DNA of 64,000 nt from Enoplosus armatus. Lineage: Eukaryota > Chordata > Actinopteri > Centrarchiformes > Enoplosidae. Positions 47,494 through 59,862 of the stretch are shown piece by piece. Made by a program: the position numbers and the translations under genes. The notes under the pieces are model-generated. The model had not been told where the DNA came from. It searched no databases and saw only the letters and a list, made by a program, of their open reading frames with translations. Where the stretch lies: NCBI RefSeq assembly GCF_043641665.1, contig NC_092201.1, positions 6,047,501-6,111,500 of the forward strand. The letters are read 5' to 3'. Each line of letters starts with the position of its first letter. Position 1 is the stretch's first letter.

Positions 47494-47652
47494 CCGGAAG
47501 TAAGCTCGTCTGTTCACTAGCGTACTAGACCACCTCATTTCGTATGCTACTGGAAGACATGGGGGCTGTGTTTCACAGCCATCACTGACAGCGGTACAGC
47601 TGAGAGTCTACTTATTATAAGAAACAAAACGGAGAGCCCCTTTTATATCAAG
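47494..47652 (+). promoter_or_regulatory. scyl2: scyl2 core promoter/5' leader exon
   Basis: An ETS-type CCGGAAGT at 47,494-47,501 and a CRE-like ATGACGTTG at about 47,461 precede a probable leader exon that ends at a perfect donor, ATATCAAG|GTAAGTAG, at 47,652. The acceptor is CTTTCCTGCCAG at 49,362, 13 nt before the scyl2 start codon. The leader contains a short upstream frame: an ATG at 47,559 followed by eight more codons and TGA at 47,586-47,588. TSS is inferred from the ETS motif, typical of TATA-less housekeeping promoters. Confidence 0.5.
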
Positions 47653-49362
47653 GTAAGTAGCTGGAGGGTTTCAGAGTGACAGTTTTGGATTGAAAGAAAC
47701 GGGCTTTGACTGTAATAACAGGAACGTCACTGTCTACTTGCGCATTGTTGGCTAGTTAGCTTGGGTAGGTAGCTACCGTGATCTGTTTGTGTAAGAAAGT
47801 CTGACACGGTAGCCAACAGATTGCAACGATGATGTCATCTAGATCTACATAGGCAGATAAGGGGTTAAAAGAAGGTTTCGGAACATAGCTGTTAATTGAT
47901 AACTAAGTTATAGTGCCACAGTGCTGTGCTAGTTTTGATGTGTACGAACAAGCTAAACAAGACGATTAACTTAGCTAACATCAAAGCTATTTCCCAATCA
48001 GACATATCAGTCACGCTAAGCGACGAATGTAGCATTTAAATGCTTCAACCCAACGCTGAAAATAAGTGTAATCTCACACGAATAGCTTGTCAAATTATAA
48101 CCATGTTAGCAAGCTGGTGTTAATAAACTGCCCGGTGTCCTTATGGCTAACTAGCAAGCTAACGACTGTGCTAGGAAGGCGCTGTGCAGGTGGTTTTGGT
48201 GAGGTGACTGTCCAAAACGCTGCTGTCAGTTTACCTCTGTTTGTCTGGCCACTAGCTAGCTAATAACCAATGTTGACAGATGTCAGCTCGTGTTAAGTAA
48301 ATTGACTCAATAATATAACAATCTCGGTGGTCATATATTTGCGTCTAGTATATATTGATTCCTTTGGCATGCATTTTTGGCTTAGACCTTTTATCCATCA
48401 CGAAGTACATTAAATAATGAGCAATGACACGGTTATGCCTCAATATTGACAATTTCCTTACAGTTGAGTATATCAGGCCATAAATCCTGCAATATCTCTC
48501 AGCACAGTTCCACTTCTTCATATGAAGCTATATTGTTTTGGGTTAGGCTCAAGTAGATCTGGCTGTTTTAGAAAATTAGGAAATGAAGAGGACTGAGAAA
48601 GACTGTCACACTGACATAAACACTGACAAAGCTGACAGCATCAGATTGAGCCATGCTTTATTGATAGATGTCATATTTCTGTGCACCCTCGATGTGGCTA
48701 TTCACTCAGTTGTGTAATACTGTAATTCGATTTTGATTGAGATTCAGTGTGCTTTGATCCATTTAATGTTGATGCATTTTTTTTACGTGGGAATCAATTA
48801 ATTGTGCAAACTGTATCACATGCATCTCAATTTATGGACAAAAGCTTAGTCTGCCTGGTTGCCGTGCGGTGAAATAAACCTCAAAGTACTAGAAGCCCAC
48901 TTAAGACTGACAAAACTCTCAAGAAACTGTTCATATAGAAATGATTTGGCTATGTTACCGCCAGCCATGTTCTTTTGTCTGACTTCCTGTTGCCTAACAT
49001 GCTGTCAAGTCACTCTGAAGTATTTTGAAAGAGAGGCTTAATGTGGTGTGCTTGAGTTTGCTCTGAGTCATTTTATATTTTCGAGGACAGCTTGGGCTGT
49101 TATGGTGCTTTTTCTCCTCAGCCAGCACAGGCAGGACACTGCGCACTTTGATGTGCAAATTTTCAAGCAGGTGCTTTAGAGTGCATGTCTAATGGATTGT
49201 TGAAGGTTTTTGCTTAGCAAGAAAGGATTAGGCTACCTCTTTCTGTGATTATTGTTGTTTTGACATTTGACTCACTGGTCTATACCTCCTGTAACTGTAT
49301 TTTTGTTTGACTGCTTACCTGTCCTGGGTGGTCTGTTATCCACTTCTCTCCTTTCCTGCCAG
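47653..49362 (+). other. scyl2 first intron (1.7 kb)
   Basis: Intron of the 5' leader, from the donor at 47,653 to the acceptor at 49,361-49,362. No exon recognised. Confidence 0.55.
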
Positions 49363-49375
49363 GTTAGACCTGAAT

Positions 49376-52300
49376 ATGGAGTCTATGTTAAACAAGCTAA
49401 AAAGCACTGTCACCAAGGTGACTGCTGATGTCACCAGCGCTGTCATGGGAAACCCGGTGACACGGGAGTTTGAAGTCGGACGACATATTGCCAGCGGGGG
49501 TCCTGGCATGTGCTGGAGGATCTACAATGGCACCAAGAAGTCCACCAAACAGGTGTGTGTATTAATATCCTCCCCTGACCAGACCTGCTCCAATTCATAA
49601 AAGTTTAGATTTAAATGGATAGCCCAGGAGTCACTGTTGGGCTTAATAAAGCTAATTTTAGTTGTTGCTAATTGTAGTTTGCCTTTGCGCCTCCAGGAAG
49701 TGGCTGTGTTTGTGTTTGATAAGAAGATGATTGATAAGTATCAGAAATTTGAGAAGGACCAAATCATTGATTCGCTGAAAAGAGGGGTGCAACAGCTGAC
49801 CAGACTGCGTCACCCCCGTCTCCTGACTGTGCAGCATCCTCTGGAAGAGTCACGGTGATTAGCACACACACACACAAACATAACAAACATGTATATCGAG
49901 GACAAACTGAATGAGTCACAACTCAAAGAGGGGCTTTGCATTCAAGGGTAGAATTGCCTAACAAATCAGTTTATCTACCTCTGTGTGTGCATATGTGAGC
50001 AGAAGCTTGTTATGATCAAAAGACTGGTCACTGAATAATGTATGACCCCTGAGGACAACGTAAGGTTAAGGCTGTCTTGTGCTTACTTTCTTTTTACCAC
50101 TCTGTCTTTAACTTTCACCCAGGGCAGCTCTAAATTCAAAATACGTCTCTCGCTCTGTTTTTGCCTTTTCTCATGTTGTTAATTGTCCCTGCCTGACAAG
50201 AATAACTCAACACTTGAAAAGCAGTTGTTTCAAATGATACTGATGTTTTTTGTGTATGTGGCCCTCAGAGACTGCTTGGCATTCTGTACAGAGCCGGTGT
50301 TTGCCAGTCTGTCCAACGTGCTGGGCCAGTGGGAAAACCTGCCCAGCCCCATTCCCACCGACATCAAGGAGTACAAACTCTATGATGTGGAGACCAAGTA
50401 TGGCTTGCTACAGGTGAGAGTGCAGACAGGTTAGCTTGCTTGACAAAAGCACTAGCTATCACACAAAATACATTTCAGACACAATAAAACACATAAGGAA
50501 TTTTAATAAAGCTAAAGAAGTGCTTATTTAGTGTATAAATTGTATTTTCTCTGGACACATTATGTATGACACAGTAATTACACTGTTGCTCGTTGTACGC
50601 ATTCATACTGTATGCTGTTTCTTCTCGTAGCCAGTTGAACCAGCTCAATTCCCTGCCTCACCTTTCTGCTGTTGCTGCAACATGCTGCAGTGTCAAATAA
50701 TTTGATATCAGGCCTCATCCTTTTTTCTCTGATACACACCCACGTTGTGGAAAAAGGCAAGATGAAAGAAATAAAGATCAGTTTATCTAAGTTACTGAAA
50801 GGAGATCATTTATGGCTGATTGAAAAATGCCTTCAATGTCTACCATAACAACTATTAATCCTGTAGTTATTACAGTAACCTGTAACCTTTTCACCTTTCC
50901 ATTCCAAAGATGAGAAGTGTCAGATCCAAATTAAATCCAGGGCATAATCTGTTCACACTGATTTATCTGTGACAGTGACATTTTCCTTTTTCTATCTCTC
51001 CAGATCTCGGAGGGTTTGTCCTTTCTCCACAGTGGGGTGAAAATGGTCCATGGCAACTTGTGTCTTGAGAACATCATCCTCAACAAGAGTGGAGCCTGGA
51101 AGATCATGGGCTTTGACTTCAGCATCTCCTCTACCAACCCCTCAGATGCTGAGGTGTGTTTGAAGACTTCTGTTCCTTTAGTACAGTCTGTCAGGCAGGG
51201 CTCCCTCCTAAGCTTACTGCCGTCAAGATGCTCTACCAAAATAATCATGTCCAGCAGTATTGTCACATCTTTATATTCTCATGTTCTCTCATCCTCTTCA
51301 GCCTAAGTACACATGTAAAGAGTGGGAGCCCAACCTCCCGCCGCTCTGCCTCCCCAACCCCGAGTACCTGGCGCCTGAGTACATCCTGTCCGTCAGCTGT
51401 GACTCAGCCTCTGACATGTACTCGCTGGGCGTGGTCATGCATGCCGTCTTCAATGAGGGCAAGCCTGTTTTCCAAGTCAACAAGCATGACATTTTTAAGA
51501 GCTTCAGCAGGCAGCTGGACCAGGTGAGTGGAGACGAATGACTGGATAGACTCAAAGGATCATAAATCTTTCAGAAAATTATTATAAGCAATTTTATGAA
51601 CGTCGCTTGAACTTGGGATGTGTGATTTTCTTTCCACACATGCTTATTTTTTTCCTTTTTTCGTGCTCATCTCTCTGGCAGCTGCTGACATTTGTGTCAT
51701 TATCCAGCTCTGAGTGCAGGCGGATACCTTGTCCAGATTTGATTTGATTGCTAAACAAACAAACATGTTTGAAATAATCCTGATGATTGTGACTTGACAC
51801 ACTCCAGGATCAGCTGCTCTGAGCTAATGTGGCCTTGATGTATTCTTAAAAACCAAGTCATGCAGCAGATCACATCTATAGTACAGTAAAAAATGATGTG
51901 CTGTAGCTCAAGAGTGTGTTACTATTAACAATCAAACACTGATTTTATTCTCTTTTCTGCTCTGTTCCATTCTTTCTGTGTTTCAATTGTAGCTGAGCAG
52001 CATGAGTCCAGCACTGTTGAACAAGATCCCAGAGGAGGTGCGGGAGCATGTCAAAATGCTGCTCAGCGTCACACCCAACGTCCGACCAGATGCCGACCAG
52101 ATGACCAAGGTCTGCATTGTTACCCCATTATTATTATTATATAAGAATTAGCATATTCTCATAGCATGTGCTTATGTTGGTAATGTCTGATGACTTTTGT
52201 TTGTGTTTTTGTGTAAAATTCAGATTCCATTTTTTGACGACGTGGGTGCTATGACCCTGCAGTACTTTGACTCCCTATTCCAGAGGGACAACTTACAGAA

Positions 52301-55300
52301 GTCCCAGTTCTACAAAGGCCTCCCCAAAGTCCTGCCCAAACTACCCAAGGTAATTGCTTGTACGTTTTGTAAAGGAAATGTGGTGTATGTCAGGTATGAA
52401 GGGTGAGCTAAGCGGTCAAAGAATCAAGTACAAGTATGGATATTTTCCAGATTTGTTTACTGTGCAGTAACAGCAAGTTTAGGCAGTTTGACAGTCCTCC
52501 TTTTTCAGTAACTGAGTTCTCATGTTACTGTCAAATAGTCCTTTCAGTGCTCCCATATCTATTAGACTACATGCTCTCACATGCTCTATGTTTAGTTGTG
52601 TATAAGTTCTCACACACAAACACAGACAAGTGATTGTGAGACAAGTTCTGACACTGTTTCTTATATATATATATATATATATATATGTTCTAGTTAGTTA
52701 AAAATGCTCTCTAATAAACTCATCAGGGACATACAGCATTACAGTTTGAAGTCATACTCTCTCACGGGACCCATTCTGTTTTCCTTTCTCTCAGAGAGTG
52801 GTGGTGTATCGAATCTTGCCGGCATTGACCTCCGAGTTTGTCAACCCGGACATGGTCCCTTTCGTGCTGCCCAACGTGCTGCTGATCGCCGAGGAGTGCA
52901 CTAAGGAGGAGTATGTTCGCCTCATCATGCCTGACCTCACGCCTGTTTTCAAGCAACAGGAGCCTGTTCAGGTAGACACACACAGAAAGGCAGAACTTGG
53001 CAGTATGCTTATGCACATGTCTGAAACAAAGTTGGTCATTCAAGTGTTTAAAATTACTATTGTAGTCTAAGCATTCGTTGGCAAGCTAGCAGTGCACTCA
53101 AGTAATGACATGTACTCAGGTGATGTGCTCTGCCTTTTTGAAAAACATTCCTAAAAGTGTGATTTTCCTCTTTAAACCTTTGCATGTTTCTCTCTTTTTG
53201 GCTTTTGTGTGTTTGAGATTTGAAAGTGAGATTAATCAGTTCAAAATAACCGACTAAAGAGCATGCTCTTGTCTTTCTTTGTATTTTTCTTCCCATGCGT
53301 CTTCAGGCTAGTAATATGGTGAGTGGTCTCTGCTGTGAAAATGCTCCAGTCACATCAGCCTGTTTGTGTGTTGTGCTGTCTGTAGTGCTAAAAGCATTTC
53401 TAAAACCACTGAAAGCACTGTCTCTGTTGTCTACTCACCACCTCACTCATCTGTAGAAAATAGTGCATCATTCTCTTGATTTGACTCTTGTTTTCTTAAC
53501 TGGGTCCCTGTGCTGTGCAGATCCTGCTGATATTCCTGCAGAAGATGGACTTACTGCTGACCAAGACCCCAGCGGAGGACATTAAGAACAGTGTGCTGCC
53601 TATGGTCTACAGGGCTCTGGAAGCCCCTTCTGTACAGATCCAGGTACGGCGGGGGGGGGGGGGGCTGCTTAGTGTTTGAGGTGCTGTTGGGATTAATTTA
53701 ACACAGTCAGCTGTAAACTTTGGAAACCAGAGAAGTGACCACCAGATCAATTAAAGATGGTGGCAAGTTGTCTAGCAGCCGTTATCATCCTCATCAACAT
53801 CATCATCAAATAGGTCATGACTGAAGGAACTACTGTATGATTTAAAAAACAAAACAAAATCTGGTTGCTTTGTACTTCAAACAGGTGGTCTAAAACATTG
53901 TGACAATAGTTGTCAATTTGTATTTCATTAGTGTACACTTTAAGCATCCCACTTGGAGAGCTTGGAACATTATTATTCTCACCGGCTGTGCTCCTTGTTC
54001 TCTTTTCAGTGCTGCCTTGAGAGCACAGTAAGAATGAATGCACTTGGCATCTTAAAAATGTCAGATTTCATAACGTCTTATCTGTGTTCGAGCAGGAGCT
54101 GTGCCTGAACATCATCCCGACGTTTGCCAACCTGATTGACTACCCGTCCATGAAGAACTCCCTCATCCCTCGAATCAAATCAGCCTGCCTGCAGACCTCC
54201 TCACTTGCTGTGAGTCTCCATCAGTCATTTTCTGCTCTCAGCCTGCCTATGCATAAATAAATAAAATCTGTAGTTATGCCTTTTAGGTGTCTGTACTTTT
54301 GTCCTTCTCTAACACTGTTTTACTCATTACTGTCTACTACCAAATGAAATGTCTGAATCCGTCTTTCAAAATGTGAATGTATTTTTACTTTGTCTATGTA
54401 TGTATCTTCCTTTTATTTCTGTGTAGGTGCGAGTGAACTCTTTGGTGTGTCTGGGGAAGATTTTGGAATATCTAGACAAGTGGTTTGTCATCGATGAGAT
54501 CCTGCCCTTCCTACAACAGATACCCTCCAGAGAACCAGCAGTACTCATGGGCGTTCTAGGTAAAGAAACTGGACACACTTCCTACTTGTGCGATTGATAC
54601 AGTTGAGCAACCTTCTTGGTTTGCTTCATGATTGGTTATTTGACTTTTCTCACTTTAGGAATATATAAGTGCACCTTCAGCCACAAGAAGTTGGGCATCC
54701 CCAAAGAGAACCTTGCCACCAAGACCCTTCCCCACCTAGTTTCTCTTAGTATAGACAGCAACCTCAACCTTAACCAGGTACTACACACACAAACACACAT
54801 GCATACCTTTTTTAATTTAATTTACTTGCAAATTATTTTTCCGTTAACACATTTTGTATCATCTGCTTAATTCTATTTAATGTAATTTCAGTTTTTTTTT
54901 TAAGTTCGCTCTTGTCTAATCTTATCTGATATATTCCTTGTTTCAGTTTAACTCGTTCATGGCGGTTATACGGGACATGCTGAGTCGCATGGAGGCTGAA
55001 CACAAGACCAAGTTGGAGCAGCTGCACGTCATGCAAGAGCAGCACAGGTGTCTGTCACAATGTTAAATCACCCTGTATTATAGCCTCCTTTCTATTCTCT
55101 CTGATTAAATATAAAATGGTTATACATATTAATGGGGGTTTTATACCCTAGAACATTTAGTAATTGGATCTGTCTGTGAAAGCAATTAGCAGTGGATACT
55201 GGCCACATGAATATGGTAATGGTTTGGCTAACCAGGGTTATATAAATGTCTGCATTCAAATTCCTTCTGCTTTCTGATTTTGTTCATTGTTGTCTCTTAT

Positions 55301-56532
55301 AACAGGAGTATTAACATATCAAACCCAGGGAACCAATCAGAGGAGACTAAGAGCCCACCTAGCACTTGCAACCAGGTGAGAAGTCAATTCCATGACAACA
55401 AAGGAACAGATCAGAGAACATGGGTGTTCTTTCTTTTCTTTTGCCTTAAAACCTCCTGAAAAAGAATGTTATGTTTTGCCTTTTTTATGTCTTTCCTTGC
55501 TTTCAGATTGATGATATCTTTGGCAGCACAGGGGTTAATGGGAAAGAGAATGGATCTGCAGCCACAGCCCCACAGCCTAATAGAGTATGAAAACAATCTC
55601 ACACCTCATTTACACAAATCTTCACCTTTTGTTCATTTTGCATGCAGTCCAATTTGTTCATGCTCTCTGTTCCTTTGCACCTCCCTAGATGTCTCTGACT
55701 CTAGAGGAGAAACAGCGATTGGCTAAGGAGCAGGAGCAGGCAGCCAAACTGAGGAACCAGCAGCCATTGGCACCACAGACTATCAAATCAGCCACCACCA
55801 CCAACACAAAGGTAACGCCTGACGACGTCTCTGTGCACAAACACATGCTCAAACACTTGCATCTTTTGATGATAAATCTCACCCCATGTTATGTTGCAGA
55901 CTAAGGATCTGACGAGCAGCCTTCTCAACAACATGACATCTCTAAACAGCATGTCCTTGGCCAATACAGCACGAGCAACCCCAGTGCAGGGCACCACCAT
56001 CACTGCCTTCTCCTCCCCCAGCCCCATGGTGGGCTCCATGGGCGCCTCTGTCTCCAACGGCTTCAACGCACCAATGGGCTTTCAGACAGGTGGCATGGGG
56101 ATGGGCATGCGGCCCACAGGCCCCGGCCTCTACGGCGGCATGGCCACCGCCACCAGCACCCCAAACTTTGGAGCCCTCACGCAGAATCAAGGACCCATTG
56201 GGCAGACAAATAAAGCCCCCGACATGTCAGCCTTGGACAGTCTTTTTACACCCAGCCAGCCCAAAGTCACCCTCAACCAAATGGGTCCAAAGGCTCCACC
56301 TGGCCCGAGCACCCCTTGGCTCAATCAGTTTGGTTCAGCCCAGAACGCTCAGACTCAGATGCAGGGTGCGCCAGTAGGTATGGGAGGAGTGCCTAGTGGG
56401 TTTGGGATGCAAGCAAACCCTTTTTTCAGCCCGCAGAACTTTTCTCAACCTGCTGCTGCCCCTAGCCTGAACCAAAGTGGAATTAAACATAGCGCATCTG
56501 TCAACAATGATCTGAAAGACTTATTCGGCTAA
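49376..56532 (+). CDS. scyl2: SCY1-like pseudokinase 2 (CVAK104), 18 coding exons
   Basis: Pseudokinase of clathrin-coated vesicles that binds clathrin and the AP2 adaptor and is needed for endosome/TGN traffic and neuronal survival. Exons: 49376-49552, 49697-49854, 50269-50413, 51004-51153, 51302-51523, 51993-52109, 52224-52349, 52795-52971, 53307-53318 (microexon), 53521-53643, 54096-54209, 54427-54559, 54659-54777, 54947-55047, 55306-55375, 55507-55584, 55689-55811, 55900-56532; 925 residues (human 929). Start MESMLNKLKSTVTKVTADV is the family N-terminus. The kinase-like domain (about 30-330) has ASGGPG for the Gly loop, Phe where the VAIK lysine sits (VAVF), HGN (176-178) for HRD and GFD (196-198) for DFG. 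HEAT-type repeats follow (about 340-600), then a coiled segment (AEHKTKLEQLHVMQEQ, LEEKQRLAKEQEQ) and a low-complexity Gly/Met/Pro/Asn tail with NPFF and the conserved NDLKDLFG end, where clathrin/AP2 contacts are expected. Confidence 0.97.
52663..52686. repeat. (TA)12 in scyl2 intron
   Basis: Short TA repeat in the intron before exon 52795-52971. Confidence 0.9.
53307..53318 (+). CDS. scyl2: 12-nt in-frame microexon of scyl2 (Ala-Ser-Asn-Met)
   Basis: Between the exons ending PVQ (52,971) and starting ILLIFLQ (53,521) lies TCTTCAG|GCTAGTAATATG|GTGAGTGG, a 12-nt phase-0 exon with strong splice signals. Inclusion adds ASNM (residues 425-428); skipping leaves the frame intact. A UGC triplet nine bases before the acceptor AG (ATGCGTCTTCAG) and a long upstream U/C tract match the layout of SRRM4-dependent neural microexons. 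I think a four-residue insertion at this point may exist in mammalian SCYL2 but cannot confirm it. Confidence 0.7.
53651..53664 (+). repeat. G14 homopolymer just after a scyl2 splice donor
   Basis: Fourteen consecutive G, starting seven bases after the GT of the donor of the exon at 53521-53643. G-runs close to donors can act as intronic splicing enhancers and are hard to sequence and length-polymorphic. Confidence 0.9.
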
Positions 56533-59500
56533 ACGTAAATTTAGAAAAGATGCCGTGTTAAGTATATTCTTTTAAAAACTTTGGACAGAAGAGCCTTGAA
56601 TTCTCACAGAACAAGACACTGATTGAATGTGAATATTTGAAATCCTTTCGGTCTGTCGCGGTCTGTATTTTTAATCCGACCTGGTTTAAATTCTGACTCT
56701 CGCTCACATTCAGCTGGCAAATTAACCTGCACCTGAATTCCATTTCTACGCTGTGTTCTTTAAATGCTGGGGGTTTCCTACCGTTTTGTACTTGACATTC
56801 TTGGGAGTCCAAATGTCATGGGTTGAGATGAATCCCAACTCAGTTTATTCAGGAAGGTTTTGTGTTCATATCATGAGTGATTGAATGGATGGAGTGGATT
56901 TCACTGCAACCAAATCACCCCTTAAAATTGGCAGAAAAAGACGGAAAGAGTGGCTTCCACGCTTCACATCTGCTCAGTTTCAGGCTTCTGTAGCTTTTTA
57001 TTGCTTCTCCGGACTATTTTAGGATTTTGCTGCATGTCTAAAGTGATCAGAGAGTTGGCTTAATAACAAACACTGCATAGACCAAAATGTCTGAGCCCAG
57101 TGGGAGGTAGCTTGAAGTGTAGCACTGACAAGCCTGCAGTCACTGATCTGCATCCAGGAGGCTCCTCAGTGGAGACGATCTGAAAGGGGGTGTAGAAAAT
57201 TGACAGTCCCACATTTGCGGTTTAGACCAGGAGAACCAAGTAGCCCCACTGCAGTCCGTCTCCATGGTAACCGTTTCTCTGCAGCACCAGAAACCATTTT
57301 GTAGACTGATGATCCAGTCTGGTCTTCATTCTTTTCCTGCTTTTGGTTTTCGGTTTTGGCTTTTTTTTCTTTACTTAAATTTGACATCTAAGCAAACATG
57401 TTGAAAAGGGAAGGGTTAGTTTTGTCTGGTCAAAGGTTGTTGACGACCATTTCACCTCCTTTGGTAACAAAAAACCTGGTATCAGTTTCTGTAAATGGCA
57501 GTTTGAATGACATATCCGTGTCTGATGATAGTGGAGTAACTATTGCAGCAGTGCCCTTTTTAACAAGACGCTAATGCTAAAGGCAATGAACAAGGACCAT
57601 ATGCACTGCTTAGGCTGTTGTGCCTTACATGGGTACAAGTGTAACTAGACAGACGGCACTCATCTGTTACTCAAGTATTAATATATTTTCCCTTTTAATC
57701 AGCTGTCTGGCTTTTGCTTCTCAAATTTACTTGCTTTGTTGCATGTTACTGAAATTGACCACAAAAGATCTAAAGTTTGATTTTTAGCATCTTTTGTAAT
57801 GATGATTCCTGATGATTCCAGTGACCAATGACCATTTTATTTCACATATCCAGCTGGATTTTGCTCTGATGAGATTTTTAAAGAGGCTCAAAATCCTCCT
57901 GTGCACCATTTCTGTTGATCAATTTGTACAATGATGAAGATTTTCACTATATATTTTGATTTCAGCACTTTTCAGCTGTCAGAGGACCTGTGCTGGTGAC
58001 ATATTATGAAGTGTAAATATATAGTTATTTAAAAATGGATTGCTCTGTGAGGGCCTTGGCATTTTTATGTCCTTGTGATACTGGTTAAGAGGCCTTAGAT
58101 GAGTCGTGTGCAATAATCCTTATTGGTTATTAAGGGTGCATGTTGATTGGCTCAAGCAGCCGTCGATGTGTCCTTACCTTCATCTCCACTGACCTACGTT
58201 AATTACCCGGGTTCGTCAGATTTTCTAAACAGCTTAACATTAATGTGTAATTTTTGAAGAGAATTACACCATTTTAGGGTTTTTAGATGCACCTTGATCA
58301 CACTGTTTCTGCTGACAGTGATTGTTAACATGCTGAAGTGTAACGTCTTTTATTGGGTTCGTTTTTGTATAATAATGCCACCTATACAGGGTGAGCTCTC
58401 TCCAGCCGCATGGCAGTGTTACTCGCTAGTGAATTTGACTCTTCAGGTTCTGTTCATTTCTCCATTTTTGTCACACAAGACTACAAACGTGTCTGTGATT
58501 GCAGCTTTTTCATCTGTAGATCGACATTTGTGGCAGTTTTGATTTCATCACAAAGTGGATGTGATCTGTGAAGCTTGCGTCACAAATCCTGGCAGAACCC
58601 CAAAGCAGGAAACTAAAGCTTATTCTTCTACAAGATTGTTTGTATACCACTGCTGTCATATATGTGTAGTGTGGCCCTTGTTTTATGTGTTAAGGTGCTG
58701 TTCTCTGAGGTGGTTCAGTGAAAATCTGTACATATAAAGGAAAGTACACAATCTAATGCTCTCAAAGGGGGTTTGTTGTTTGTGTGATGGCTTTAAAACA
58801 CTACATCTGACAGTGGAGTGTATGTAACTTCAATTTAGACAAGAAAGACAAGACAATTTAGACAGTGCACATTTGTGGCAGTATTAATGAACCCTTCCAG
58901 TGATTTCCAAGATTTCCATGCACAATTAATATGCAAATGTTAAATGAAACATCAAAGTTAACTTTCCTTTGTTTTTAGGTTAAAAGAGGTATCTTATCAA
59001 AAGGTAAACATTACATTTTACAAGGCAGTGCTCATGAATCATGAACATTTTCAGATTTACTGAACTGACGGTCACATGCATAAAAAAGAGGCAGGATTAT
59101 ATGAAACATTGGTAAACATCACTTTGGTTTTAGGTTAAAAGAGGTGTGTTGAAGTCATTGCACTCTTAAAACAATGTCATGATGGACAGTTTCAAACAAA
59201 AGGGATAAAAATTGATGTCTTTTTTATTCCACGCATTCTTCTGCCTTTTTTTAAAAACCTGACGCCTACATTACCCTCAATGTAACTTGACTGCTGATTG
59301 CCAATTTGGATGGAGAGTGTTCCAGTGACACTTTATCAGATTTCGCGCAGCCCCCTCTGGAGTCACAAAAGGCTTTACACAACTTTTTTCACATATGTAG
59401 TTGAACTCCCAAAGACCTGTAAACAGACCTTGATTTGTGAGCAATATTACAATTACCTAACCCAAGCCCTAAACCCAACCGCAGAAAGCAATGGTACAGG

Positions 59501-59862
59501 AAGACACTATTGAAACTGGTGGGAAACACACTTCAGCACAGGAAAGGTTGAGAATCTTTTAAAAAAAAAAAATACAACATAAAATATTAACGTCTACTCA
59601 CAACAAATTGGCAGATGCTTTTAGAAAAGGCGCAAGTACATTGAAAATATAGACCCTGCTGATGAAAGGAAGTTAAGAGACTCGCTCAAATATTTTGTTT
59701 AAATAATTAGATAAAAGGTCACAAAATCAGCAAAGACTCGAGGCAGCTTGTGAAAAACAGTACTGAATCACTAAATATGACATCCTGGGGTACGCAGTGA
59801 GGTTATTGTGAGGATCAACATTAAATTAATCCCCGACCTCCTAATCTGTTGTCGTCCCACAG
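56533..59862. other. scyl2 3' UTR and gap to the convergent WWE gene
   Basis: After the scyl2 stop the sequence has a UTR-like composition, T-rich with short ORFs only. No canonical AATAAA on the plus strand could be assigned confidently; TATAAA at about 58,733 is a weak option. On the minus strand the complement TTTATT at about 59,223-59,228 gives an AATAAA some 640 nt after the WWE-gene stop codon. No RNA gene was recognised. Confidence 0.45.
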
